This document shows positions 33,687 through 40,864 of a stretch of DNA of 64,000 bases, one piece after another; position 1 is the first letter of the stretch; each line of letters starts with the position of its first letter. The position numbers were made by a program, and so were the translations under genes. Below the pieces are notes generated by a model. That model did not search any database. It was not told the DNA's origin and was given only the letters and a program-made list of their open reading frames with translations. The DNA is from SCN-69-37 sp044507065 (GTDB lineage: Bacteria; Acidobacteriota; Vicinamibacteria; Vicinamibacterales; SCN-69-37): contig JBIQJY010000007.1 of assembly GCA_044507065.1 (NCBI GenBank), positions 34,583-98,582 of the forward strand, written 5' to 3'.

Positions 33687-34892
33687 ATGCGCATCTGTCA
33701 CGTCTCGCCCCACCTGCCCCCCGATCAGGCCGCCAACGCGCTGCTCCCCGCGCAGCTCGGCACGTGGAGCCACGAACAGGGCCATCAGGTGGCGTTTGTG
33801 GCGGGAGATGTGAGGCAGGTGGATCCGGTGGGTCGGGTACGTCAGGTACGTGGGGTACGGGAGACGGCAGGCGCCGTGCTGCCTGGGCCGGTCGTCCGGA
33901 CGCGTGGGCGGTCGACGTCGCGGCTGGCTCGGCTGCTTCGGATTGACACGGTCAATCGCAGCCGCTCGATTGCCGCTGCGCTCGACCAGGTGGCCACCGG
34001 CTCGGACGTGCTGCACCTGCACAGCAACGGTCTGATTATCGAAGTCGCGGCGGCCTGGGCCCTGCGTCGCGGCATTCCCTTCATCCTGACCCTCTACGGC
34101 ACGGAAATCTGGCACTACCGCCGGCGCTGGCCGATCGACCCGTTCACGCGCGCCTACGACGCCGCCGCGGCCGTCACCTTCTACAGCCAGGGCCTGCTCG
34201 ACAAGGCGCGGGAGCTGGGCCTCGACCGCCCGAACCTGTCGGTGGTCTACCCGCCCGTGTCCGCGTCCTTCATCGACGTGGACGAACCGACACGCGCCGA
34301 CTGGCGGCTGGCTCTCGGCATCGCCGAGCCGCGGGTCGTCCTGAACGTGAAGCGGCTGCACCCGCTGGCCGGCCAGAAGCACTTGATCGACGCGTTCGCG
34401 CGCATCGCATCAACCCGCACCGACGCGCGCCTGGTCATCTGCGGCACCGGCCCGCTGCGGGCCGAACTCGAGCAGCGGACGCAGGCGGCCGGCATCGCCG
34501 ACCGGGTGACATTCGCGGGCCTCGTGCCCAACGACCGCATCGCCCGCTACGCCGCAGCCGCGGACGTATTCGCCCTGCCATCCGAACTGGAGGCGCTCCC
34601 GACGGTCGCCGTCGAGGCGCTGGCAGCCGGCACACCCGTCGTGTCGACCGATCACCCCGGCGGCACCGAGCTGCACGCCCTGTTTGGCGACGATGTGCAG
34701 GTGGTGCCGCGCGGCGACGTGGACGGCCTGGCGCGCCTCATTGCCGACGCGCTGGCCCGGCCCCGACGCACCCACACCGCCACCGCGGCCATCGTCCGGG
34801 AGCGCTTCGGCCCGACGGCCGTCCGCGACGCCTACGAGCGCATCTACCGCCAGGTCGCGGCCGTCACGGGCGGAACACCGCCAGCGCCCTGA
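33687..34892 (+). CDS. Glycosyltransferase family 4 with a low-complexity insertion
   Basis: 401 aa. MRICHVSPHLPPDQAANALLP opens the acceptor half; ILTLYGTEIWHYRRRW, LNVKRLHPLAGQKHLIDAF, ICGTGPLRAELE and LPSELEALPTVAVEALAAGTPVV define the GT4 donor half with its conserved Glu. Between the second strand (HQVAFVAGD) and the next conserved part, residues about 42-62 are a Val/Arg-rich stretch coded by repeat-like DNA. Otherwise family-typical. It begins 9 nt after the deacetylase and closes the glycan island. Sugar unknown. Confidence 0.83.
   Translation: MRICHVSPHLPPDQAANALLPAQLGTWSHEQGHQVAFVAGDVRQVDPVGRVRQVRGVRETAGAVLPGPVVRTRGRSTSRLARLLRIDTVNRSRSIAAALDQVATGSDVLHLHSNGLIIEVAAAWALRRGIPFILTLYGTEIWHYRRRWPIDPFTRAYDAAAAVTFYSQGLLDKARELGLDRPNLSVVYPPVSASFIDVDEPTRADWRLALGIAEPRVVLNVKRLHPLAGQKHLIDAFARIASTRTDARLVICGTGPLRAELEQRTQAAGIADRVTFAGLVPNDRIARYAAAADVFALPSELEALPTVAVEALAAGTPVVSTDHPGGTELHALFGDDVQVVPRGDVDGLARLIADALARPRRTHTATAAIVRERFGPTAVRDAYERIYRQVAAVTGGTPPAP
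33810..33872. repeat. GGTACG-type low-complexity repeat inside a GT4 gene
   Basis: Purine-rich G/T repeats (GGGTACGTCAGG, TACGTGGGGTACGGGAG) lie inside the coding sequence without breaking its frame. Their composition resembles the minisatellite at 63873-64000 and differs from the flanking coding DNA. Confidence 0.6.
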
Positions 34893-34917
34893 CGCCGGAC
34901 CGGCATGCTCGCGGGGG

Positions 34918-34923
34918 TATGCT
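34918..34923 (+). promoter_or_regulatory. -10-like TATGCT, leaderless-type start of yqeY
   Basis: TATGCT ends 7 nt before the ATG at 34931. The intervening GTAGGGC is at most a weak Shine-Dalgarno placed too close to the codon. Confidence 0.5.
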
Positions 34924-34930
34924 GTAGGGC

Positions 34931-35383
34931 ATGTCCACGCTGCTCGATCAGGTGACCAAAGACATTGCCGACGCCATGCGCCAGAAGGATCAGGCCTCGC
35001 TGGGGCCGCTGCGCATGCTCAAGGCGGCGCTGATGAATCGAGAGGTCGAGAAGCACCGGGCGCTCGACGAAGCCGAGGGACTCGCCGTGGTCAATTCTCT
35101 CGTCAAGCAGCGACGCGATGCGGCCGACCAGTTCGCCGGGGCCGGCCGACAGGAACTGGCGGAGAAGGAACTGGCGGAAATCGCGTTCCTCCAGCGGTAT
35201 CTGCCCCCTGCGGCCGACGAGGCCACGATCGCGGCCGCCATCGAGGCGGCGGTGCAGGAAACCGGCGCGGCCGGGCCGAAGGACATGGGCAAGGTGATGA
35301 AGGCCGTGCAGGCGCGCCTGGCCGGGCTGTCGGCCGATGGGCGGGCCGTCAGTGAGGCCGTGAAAAAACGCCTTGCCGGCTGA
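34931..35383 (+). CDS. yqeY: GatB/YqeY domain protein
   Basis: 150 aa, normal length. STLLDQVTKDIADAMRQKD, LGPLRMLKAALMNREVEK, EIAFLQRYLPPAADEATI and GPKDMGKVMKAVQARLAG are the conserved parts of YqeY, a mostly helical protein that shares its fold with the tRNA-binding tail of the GatB amidotransferase subunit. A role in tRNA-linked metabolism is assumed for the family but not established. A TATGCT box 7 nt upstream suggests a leaderless transcript. A hairpin-T terminator lies 82 nt after its stop. Confidence 0.9.
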   Translation: MSTLLDQVTKDIADAMRQKDQASLGPLRMLKAALMNREVEKHRALDEAEGLAVVNSLVKQRRDAADQFAGAGRQELAEKELAEIAFLQRYLPPAADEATIAAAIEAAVQETGAAGPKDMGKVMKAVQARLAGLSADGRAVSEAVKKRLAG

Positions 35384-35464
35384 CTCGATCGCGCAAACCT
35401 TTTTCGCGAGGCCTGCGTCTAAGTTCGGTGAAAGGCGTAAGAGCCTCTCATCCATCCTCCGGGC

Positions 35465-35503
35465 AGGGGCCTCAATCGCAGGGGTTGAGGCCCCTCTTTT
35501 TTT
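35465..35503 (+). terminator. Strong intrinsic terminator downstream of yqeY
   Basis: Perfect 11-bp stem AGGGGCCTCAA / TTGAGGCCCCT with a 9-nt loop, followed by CTTTTTTT. It is the clearest intrinsic terminator in the window and separates yqeY from murJ. The 81 nt between the yqeY stop and the stem could hold additional RNA structure. Confidence 0.9.
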
Positions 35504-35593
35504 CCAGTACGCTGGCCGCCACTCGCCCGTCGTCCGGGCGGCCCACGCGACCTCGTCGATGCCCACCCCCGGTACCCACGCAGAGTTCGCTCG

Positions 35594-37165
35594 ATGAGCG
35601 GCCGGCTTGCGCGGTCGGCCGGCGGTATCGGGCTGGCCACGCTGACCAGCCGCATCCTGGGGCTGGTCCGCGACGTCGTCCAGAGCGCCTACTTCGGCAC
35701 GGGAGCGGCGGCTGACGCCTTCGGCGTGGCCACCCGCATCCCCACGCTGCTGCGCGACCTGTTCGCCGAAGGGGCGATGAGCGCCGCCTTCGTCCCCACC
35801 TTCACGCGGTATGCCACGCGGCAGGGCCTCGCGTCGGCCTGGCGGCTCGGCGCACAGGTCATCAACGCCCTGCTCATCGTCACCGCGATGCTGGTGGTCA
35901 TCGGCATCCTGCTGGCCGAACCCCTGGCCCGCTACTACGCGCCCGGGTATGTCGACCAGCCGGACAAGCTCGCCCTGACGGTCCTGCTGACCCGCATCAA
36001 CATGCCCTTCCTGACGCTCATCGCGCTGGCGGCCGCGATGATGGGCATGCTCAACGGCCTGCGCCGGTTCATGGTGCCGGCCATGTCCCCCGCGCTCTAC
36101 AACGTCTTCTTCATCGCCTCGACGGCAATCCTGACGCCGATCTTCATGGACATGGGGATCGAGCCGGCGCTGGCGCTGTCGGCCGGGATGCTGTCGGGCG
36201 GCCTCGCGCAGGTGCTCATCCAGGTTCCCACGTTGCGGCGCGAGGGCTACCGGCATCAGTGGGTGCTCGACACACGAGACTCCGGCGTGCGCGAGGTGCT
36301 GGTGCTGATGGGGCCCGGGTCGATTGGCGTGGCAGCCGCGCAGGTCAATCTCCTGGTCAACACGATCCTCGCCACGGGCGACGACGGGGGCGTGTCGGCG
36401 CTGCAGTACGCGTTCCGGCTGATGTACATGCCGATCGGCATCATCGGCGTGTCGGTGGCCACGGCGGCCATCCCGGAACTGGCGCGCCAGGCCGCCGACG
36501 ACAACCGCGAGGCGATGCGGTCCACGCTCTCGTGGAGCCTGCGCCTGATGCTGATGCTGAGCGTGCCGGCCACCGCCGGCCTGATGGTGCTTGCCGCGCC
36601 CATCATCGAGGCCATCTTCCAGCGCCGCGCGTTCGACGCCGATTCAACGCTGCTCGTGGCCGGCGCCCTGCTCTTCTACGCACCGGGCATCGTGGGGTAC
36701 TCGATCGTCAAGATCGCGTCGCCGTGCTTCTATGCGATGAAGGATGCGCGCACGCCGATCATCGTCAGTCTCGTCACGATCGGCGTCAACCTCGTGCTCA
36801 ACATCGCGCTCTACGCGGTGATGGGATTCCGCGGCCTCGCGCTCGGCACCGCGATTGCGGCCAACGTCAACGCCGTGCTGTTGCTCGTCCTGCTGTCGCG
36901 GCGGATCGGCGGCATCGATGCGCCGCGCATCTGGGGGGCATTTCTCAAGATCGCCGTCGCCTCGGGCGTGATGTGTGCGGTGGCCTGGGCCACGGATGCG
37001 TGGCTGCGAGCCGCCTGGCCCGGCAGCGGCGAACTGCTGCGCGCACTGCGCCTGCTGGCCACCATCACCGCGGCCGTCGGCGGGCTCGCGCTGGCCGCGT
37101 GGGCCCTCCGGATCGATGAGTTCCGAATGGCCATCGCGCGCGTGCGAGGCAGACTCGGCGTCTAG
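35594..37165 (+). CDS. murJ: Lipid II flippase MurJ (MviN)
   Basis: 523 aa, the family length, with about 14 membrane helices. LTSRILGLVRDVVQSAYFG, ADAFGVATRIPTLLRDLFAEGAMSAAFVPTF at the N-terminus and FYAPGIVGYSIVKIASPCFYAMKDARTPI are MurJ signatures; the Arg residues in the first and second helices, needed for lipid II handling, are present. It moves lipid II across the membrane for peptidoglycan synthesis. It is set apart by the terminator upstream and a palindromic repeat just after its stop. No nearby polymerase suggests a second, glycan-specific flippase role, though this cannot be excluded. Confidence 0.93.
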   Translation: MSGRLARSAGGIGLATLTSRILGLVRDVVQSAYFGTGAAADAFGVATRIPTLLRDLFAEGAMSAAFVPTFTRYATRQGLASAWRLGAQVINALLIVTAMLVVIGILLAEPLARYYAPGYVDQPDKLALTVLLTRINMPFLTLIALAAAMMGMLNGLRRFMVPAMSPALYNVFFIASTAILTPIFMDMGIEPALALSAGMLSGGLAQVLIQVPTLRREGYRHQWVLDTRDSGVREVLVLMGPGSIGVAAAQVNLLVNTILATGDDGGVSALQYAFRLMYMPIGIIGVSVATAAIPELARQAADDNREAMRSTLSWSLRLMLMLSVPATAGLMVLAAPIIEAIFQRRAFDADSTLLVAGALLFYAPGIVGYSIVKIASPCFYAMKDARTPIIVSLVTIGVNLVLNIALYAVMGFRGLALGTAIAANVNAVLLLVLLSRRIGGIDAPRIWGAFLKIAVASGVMCAVAWATDAWLRAAWPGSGELLRALRLLATITAAVGGLALAAWALRIDEFRMAIARVRGRLGV

Positions 37166-37171
37166 CGCCGA

Positions 37172-37193
37172 CGCACGGGCTGAAGCCCGTGCG
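37172..37193. repeat. REP-like palindrome after murJ
   Basis: Arms CGCACGGGCT and AGCCCGTGCG around a GA centre, followed by CTCCA. It lies 6 nt after the murJ stop. Same family as the copies at 38202, 40827, 55486, 55641 and 55690. A hairpin without a T tract, so not a classical terminator. Confidence 0.8.
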
Positions 37194-37221
37194 CTCCAGA
37201 TCGGCCACGGAAGCCAGGGCG

Positions 37222-37321
37222 NNNNNNNNNNNNNNNNNNNNNNNNNNNNNNNNNNNNNNNNNNNNNNNNNNNNNNNNNNNNNNNNNNNNNNNNNNNNNNN
37301 NNNNNNNNNNNNNNNNNNNNN
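37222..37321. other. 100-N scaffold gap
   Basis: The flanks are two different repeat fragments (AGCCAGGGCG before, GGCTTCAGCCCCTGGC after), so the repeat family probably broke the assembly. The following 37322-37360 is also repeat-derived. Confidence 0.95.
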
Positions 37322-37371
37322 GGCTTCAGCCCCTGGCGCCGCTCCAAAGCCCGTGCGCTCCATTGGGCTGC

Positions 37372-37377
37372 TAGGAT
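37372..37377 (+). promoter_or_regulatory. -10-like TAGGAT, leaderless-type start of the rhomboid gene
   Basis: TAGGAT ends 6 nt before the ATG at 37384. No usable Shine-Dalgarno. Confidence 0.45.
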
Positions 37378-37383
37378 GGGGCG

Positions 37384-38127
37384 ATGCGGCGACTACCCTC
37401 CAGTGCCGGCGTCTCGTTCGGTCCGGGCCCGATGACGCCCGCGGTGAAGATCATCATCATCGCGAACGTGGTGGCGTATCTGCTCACGCTGATGGCGCCA
37501 TCGCTGTTCGTGGGCCTGCTGGGCCTCGCCCCGGTGGCGGTGTTCACCGAAGGCCGCATCTGGCAGCTGGCGACCTACCTGTTCATCCACTCGCCGGGTT
37601 CGATCGGCCACGTACTGTTCAACATGCTCGCGGTGTGGATGTTCGGCGTGGAGCTCGAACGCCGCTGGGGCACACCGTTCTTCACGAAGTTCTATTTCGT
37701 CTGCGGCATCGGCGCCGGCGTCTGCACGCTGCTCGTCGCGCTGCTGCCGTTCGACTCGGCCACGCGGCTCTACTACACGACCACGATTGGGGCGTCGGGC
37801 GCGGTATACGGGCTGCTGATGGCGTGGGCGCTGATCTTCCCGCACCGCGAAATCCTGTTCATGTTCATCTTCCCGCTGAAGGCGCGCGTGTTCGTGCTCA
37901 TCATCGGGGCGATCGCATTCCTCTCCGCGCTCAATGGCGGTGGCGGGCCGGTGGCGAGCATCGCGCACCTTGGCGGTTTGATCGCGGGCTGGATCTACCT
38001 GCAGGGACCGCGGCGCGCGCCCGACGAGATCCGGCGGCAGATCGCGCGGTGGCGCATGAACCGCCTGCGCCGGAAGTTCGACGTCCACAAGGGCGGCCGC
38101 AATTACTGGGACGACCGCGTGCATTGA
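37384..38127 (+). CDS. Rhomboid-family intramembrane serine protease
   Basis: 247 aa with six membrane helices. Catalytic Ser138 in IGASGAVYG and His195 in AHLGGLIAG are both present, as are the oxyanion-site residues His76 and Asn80 in HVLFNMLAVW. ELERRWGTPFFTKFY is the conserved L1/helix-2 region. The last 45 residues are basic and cytosolic. Active rhomboids cut transmembrane helices of substrate proteins in the bilayer; bacterial substrates are mostly unknown. The preceding gap and repeats make the link to murJ uncertain. A TAGGAT box 6 nt upstream suggests its own leaderless mRNA. Confidence 0.92.
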   Translation: MRRLPSSAGVSFGPGPMTPAVKIIIIANVVAYLLTLMAPSLFVGLLGLAPVAVFTEGRIWQLATYLFIHSPGSIGHVLFNMLAVWMFGVELERRWGTPFFTKFYFVCGIGAGVCTLLVALLPFDSATRLYYTTTIGASGAVYGLLMAWALIFPHREILFMFIFPLKARVFVLIIGAIAFLSALNGGGGPVASIAHLGGLIAGWIYLQGPRRAPDEIRRQIARWRMNRLRRKFDVHKGGRNYWDDRVH

Positions 38128-38134
38128 TGGCTCG

Positions 38135-38223
38135 CCAGGGGCTGAAGCCCCTGGCCTCCACGATCACGCTGGAGCGCACGGGCTTCACGATCACACTGGA
38201 GCGCACGGGCTTCAGCCCGTGCG
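38135..38223. repeat. Cluster of REP-like palindromes and a 27-bp tandem unit
   Basis: First palindrome CCAGGGGCTG/AAGCCCCTGG at 38135-38154. Then two 27-bp copies beginning CGATCAC and ending GGGCTTCA (38161-38187, 38188-38214). The second runs into a full palindrome CGCACGGGCT/TCAGCCCGTGCG at 38202-38223. The end of the cupin gene on the minus strand is coded inside this last palindrome. Confidence 0.8.
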
Positions 38224-38535
38224 CCTGCTCACCGTCAGGAGGAACGCATCATCGAGCACGTCGGCCTGGTGGGTGGTGCCGGCGGTCACCACGAGCACCT
38301 CGCCCTCGCGCACCGTGGACTCGTCACCGGCGGCCGTGGCCACGCGGATCACGCCCTGGAGCACGTAGACGAGCAGCTCGACCTCGTGCGCATGCAGCGG
38401 GACACGCGCCCCCTTCTTGAAATAGGCTTGCGTGAGCGAGAGCTCCGCGCCGCCGATCGTCTTTCGGGTGACCATTTCGGTCACCTTGTCGAGGGGCACA
38501 TCCTCCCAGCGAAACCGCGTGATCCCCGGGGTCAT
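38212..38535 (-). CDS. Small single-domain cupin
   Basis: 107 aa. Cupin motif 1 is seen in ARVPLHAHEVELLVYVLQG (G-x5-HxH-x4-E pattern, with His-x-His and a Glu) and motif 2 in VVTAGTTHQADVLDDAF. One conserved beta-barrel that usually binds a divalent metal; substrate unknown. The ATG at 38535 is chosen over longer upstream in-frame starts because those run into the coding DNA of the divergent dehydrogenase and a TATACT promoter lies just upstream. The C-terminal residues RRTG and the TGA stop come from the palindromic repeat, so the natural end may have been replaced. Confidence 0.78.
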   Translation of the reverse strand: MTPGITRFRWEDVPLDKVTEMVTRKTIGGAELSLTQAYFKKGARVPLHAHEVELLVYVLQGVIRVATAAGDESTVREGEVLVVTAGTTHQADVLDDAFLLTVSRRTG

Positions 38536-38550
38536 TGCGAAGTGTCGAGG

Positions 38551-38558
38551 AGTATAAT
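38551..38558. promoter_or_regulatory. Overlapping divergent -10 elements
   Basis: AGTATAAT reads TATAAT on the plus strand (38553-38558, towards the E1 gene) and TATACT on the minus strand (38556-38551, towards the cupin). On the minus strand CTGACG lies 18 nt upstream as a possible -35. Symmetric -10 boxes of this kind are known to fire in both directions. Confidence 0.6.
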
Positions 38559-38605
38559 CGAGCGGTTCCAGAGGCGTCAGAACAGACCGGAGGCATTGTT
38601 GCCGG

Positions 38606-40762
38606 ATGAAGACCAGTACGCTGTCACGACGAGTTACCATTCCGGGTTCCCCGGCCGCGCACTTCCAGCCAGTCAACCCTGACGTCCTGACACGAGACGA
38701 CCTGGTACGGATCTATCGCCTGATGCTCCTGTCGCGGCGTATCGACGACAAGGAGATCCAGCTCAAGAACCAGAGCCAGCTGTTTTTCCAGATCAGCGGG
38801 GCCGGCCACGAGGCCATCCTCGTGGCTGCCGGGCTCGTGCTGCGCGCCGGGCACGACTGGTTCTATCCCTACTATCGCGACCGTGCCCTCTGCCTGACGC
38901 TCGGCATGACGCCGCTCGACATGTTTCTCGCGGGCGTCGGCTCGAAGGACGACCCGACCAGCGGCGGCCGCCAGATGCCGTCGCACTGGGGCGACCCGGC
39001 GCTGCACATCGTCTCGCAGTCGAGTGCCACGGGCACGCAGTGCCTGCACGCGGTCGGCTGCGCCGAGGCCGGCCTGCTCTACGAGCGCCTGCCGGACGTC
39101 CCCGATCGCCACGCCCGGTTCAAGTCCGACGAAGTCGTGTACGTATCGGTGGGTGACGGGGCCACGAGCGAGGGCGAGTTCTGGGAATCGCTCAACGTCT
39201 CGTGCCTCGGTCGCCTGCCCGTCGTCTTTGTCGTCGAGGACAACGGCTACGCGATTTCCGTCCCGGTCGAAGCGCAGACGCCTGGCGGCAGCATTTCAAC
39301 ACTGGTCGAGTCGTTCCCCAACCTGAAGGTCGTCCGCTGCGACGGCACCGACGTGGTGGCCAGTCACCGCGCCATGCTCGAGGCGGTCACCTGGTGCCGT
39401 CAGCGCCGGGGGCCGGCGCTCGTCCACGCAACGGTCACGCGTCCGTACTCGCACTCGCATTCCGACGATGAGAAGGCGTACAAGACGGCAGCGGAGCGCA
39501 CGGCCGAAGCGGCGCGCGATCCGTTGACCAGGCTGAGCGCTTTCCTGATCGAGCACGACATCGCGTCGGAGGCTGACCTCGCGGACATCGCGGCAAGCGT
39601 CGATCGCGAAGTGACCGAAGCCGCCGAGGCGGCGCTCCGGGCGCCGAAGCCGTCCCCTTCGACCGCCGGGCTCTACGTGTACTCGCCCACCGTCGATCCC
39701 ACGTCGTCCGCCTTCGACACGCCGGCGGCGCCCTCGGGCAAGCCGGTCACCATGGTGGCGGCCATCAACCAGACGCTGAAGGACGAGATGCGGGCCAATC
39801 CGCACATCGTCGTGTTCGGCGAGGACGTGGCCGACGCCACACGCGCGTCACACCTCGACGAGTGCGAGGGCAAGGGTGGCGTCTTCAAAGTCACCCTCGG
39901 GCTGCAGCGTGAGTTCGGATCGGATCGCGTCTTCAACTCGACGCTCGCCGAGGCCGCCATTGTCGGACGGGCCTGCGGGATGGGCACACGCGGGCTCAAG
40001 CCCGTCGTCGAGATCCAGTTCTTCGACTACATCTGGCCGGCCATGATGCAGCTGCGCGACGAAGTGTCGATGCTGCGGTATCGATCGAACAACGCGTTCT
40101 CGTGCCCCATGGTCGTGCGCGTCGCGATCGGCGGCTACCTGCGCGGCGGATCGATTTACCACAGCCAGTCGGGCGAGAGCATCTTCGCGCACTGCCCAGG
40201 CCTGCGTGTCGTCTATCCGTCGACGGCCGAGGATGCGGCGGGGCTGCTACGGACCGCCATTCGCAGCGACGACCCCGTCCTTTTCCTCGAACACAAGCAC
40301 CTCTACCGTCAGACCTACAACAAGAGCGAATATCCCGGACCGGACTACATGGTGCCGTTCGGCAAGTCGGCGGTGCGGCGCGACGGAACCGATGTGGTCA
40401 TCCTGACGTGGGGCGCGCTCGTGCAGCGTTCGATCCTCGCGGCCCAGCAGGCCGAGAAGGAGGGCGTGAGCGCGATGGTCGTCGACCTGCGCACGATCAC
40501 GCCGTTCGACTGGCCGGGTATTGCCGCCGCGGTCCGCAGGACCAACCGCGTGGTGATCGCGCACGAAGACCAGCTGACGTGCGGCTTCGGTGCCGAGCTT
40601 GCCGCGCGCATCGCGAGCGACCTCTTCGAGCACCTCGATGCACCGGTCCGCCGCGTGGCCGCAATGGACACACCAGTGGCCTATCACCCCGACCTCGAGG
40701 ACGTGATCCTGCCGCAGGCCTCGCACGTGCTGAAGGCCATCCTCGAAACCGCGCGGTACTGA
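38606..40762 (+). CDS. Thiamine-dependent 2-oxoacid dehydrogenase E1, alpha and beta fused
   Basis: 718 aa. Residues 25-365 are an E1-alpha subunit with the thiamine diphosphate motif GDG (183-185) and EDN (211-213), and residues 383-718 an E1-beta subunit (VAAINQTLKDEM, VFGEDVAD, GGVFKVTLGLQREFG, FNSTLAEAAIVG, ending VILPQASHVLKAILE). Normally two polypeptides. It decarboxylates a branched-chain 2-oxoacid or pyruvate and passes the acyl group to lipoyl-E2. No E2 or E3 gene lies in the window. The branched-chain type is more likely than pyruvate because of the alpha/beta layout, but this is not certain. GGAGG lies 12 nt before the ATG. Confidence 0.88.
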   Translation: MKTSTLSRRVTIPGSPAAHFQPVNPDVLTRDDLVRIYRLMLLSRRIDDKEIQLKNQSQLFFQISGAGHEAILVAAGLVLRAGHDWFYPYYRDRALCLTLGMTPLDMFLAGVGSKDDPTSGGRQMPSHWGDPALHIVSQSSATGTQCLHAVGCAEAGLLYERLPDVPDRHARFKSDEVVYVSVGDGATSEGEFWESLNVSCLGRLPVVFVVEDNGYAISVPVEAQTPGGSISTLVESFPNLKVVRCDGTDVVASHRAMLEAVTWCRQRRGPALVHATVTRPYSHSHSDDEKAYKTAAERTAEAARDPLTRLSAFLIEHDIASEADLADIAASVDREVTEAAEAALRAPKPSPSTAGLYVYSPTVDPTSSAFDTPAAPSGKPVTMVAAINQTLKDEMRANPHIVVFGEDVADATRASHLDECEGKGGVFKVTLGLQREFGSDRVFNSTLAEAAIVGRACGMGTRGLKPVVEIQFFDYIWPAMMQLRDEVSMLRYRSNNAFSCPMVVRVAIGGYLRGGSIYHSQSGESIFAHCPGLRVVYPSTAEDAAGLLRTAIRSDDPVLFLEHKHLYRQTYNKSEYPGPDYMVPFGKSAVRRDGTDVVILTWGALVQRSILAAQQAEKEGVSAMVVDLRTITPFDWPGIAAAVRRTNRVVIAHEDQLTCGFGAELAARIASDLFEHLDAPVRRVAAMDTPVAYHPDLEDVILPQASHVLKAILETARY

Positions 40763-40826
40763 CTGGCGCGGCCGGACTCCGCTGGCGCGCATGGGCGTCT
40801 GCCTGGACGGCACTGCTGCCCGGAGC

Positions 40827-40848
40827 GCACGGGCTTCAGCCCGTGCGT
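40827..40848. repeat. REP-like palindrome between convergent genes
   Basis: CGCACGGGCT/TCAGCCCGTGCG preceded by GGAG, between the ends of the E1 gene and the minus-strand aminotransferase. Confidence 0.8.
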
Positions 40849-40864
40849 CCGCCGCACCGCGTCG

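Noticed and set aside
35384..35464. Known riboswitch (fluoride, c-di-GMP, preQ1) before murJ.
   Set aside because: None of the conserved cores of these classes is present; kept only as a structured-RNA candidate.
35594..37165. MurJ as a dedicated flippase for the glycan island.
   Set aside because: It is separated by yqeY and a strong terminator, and its motifs are those of the standard lipid II flippase.
37172..37193. Intrinsic terminator after murJ.
   Set aside because: A perfect hairpin but without a T tract, and the same palindrome occurs at many sites, so it is annotated as a repeat.
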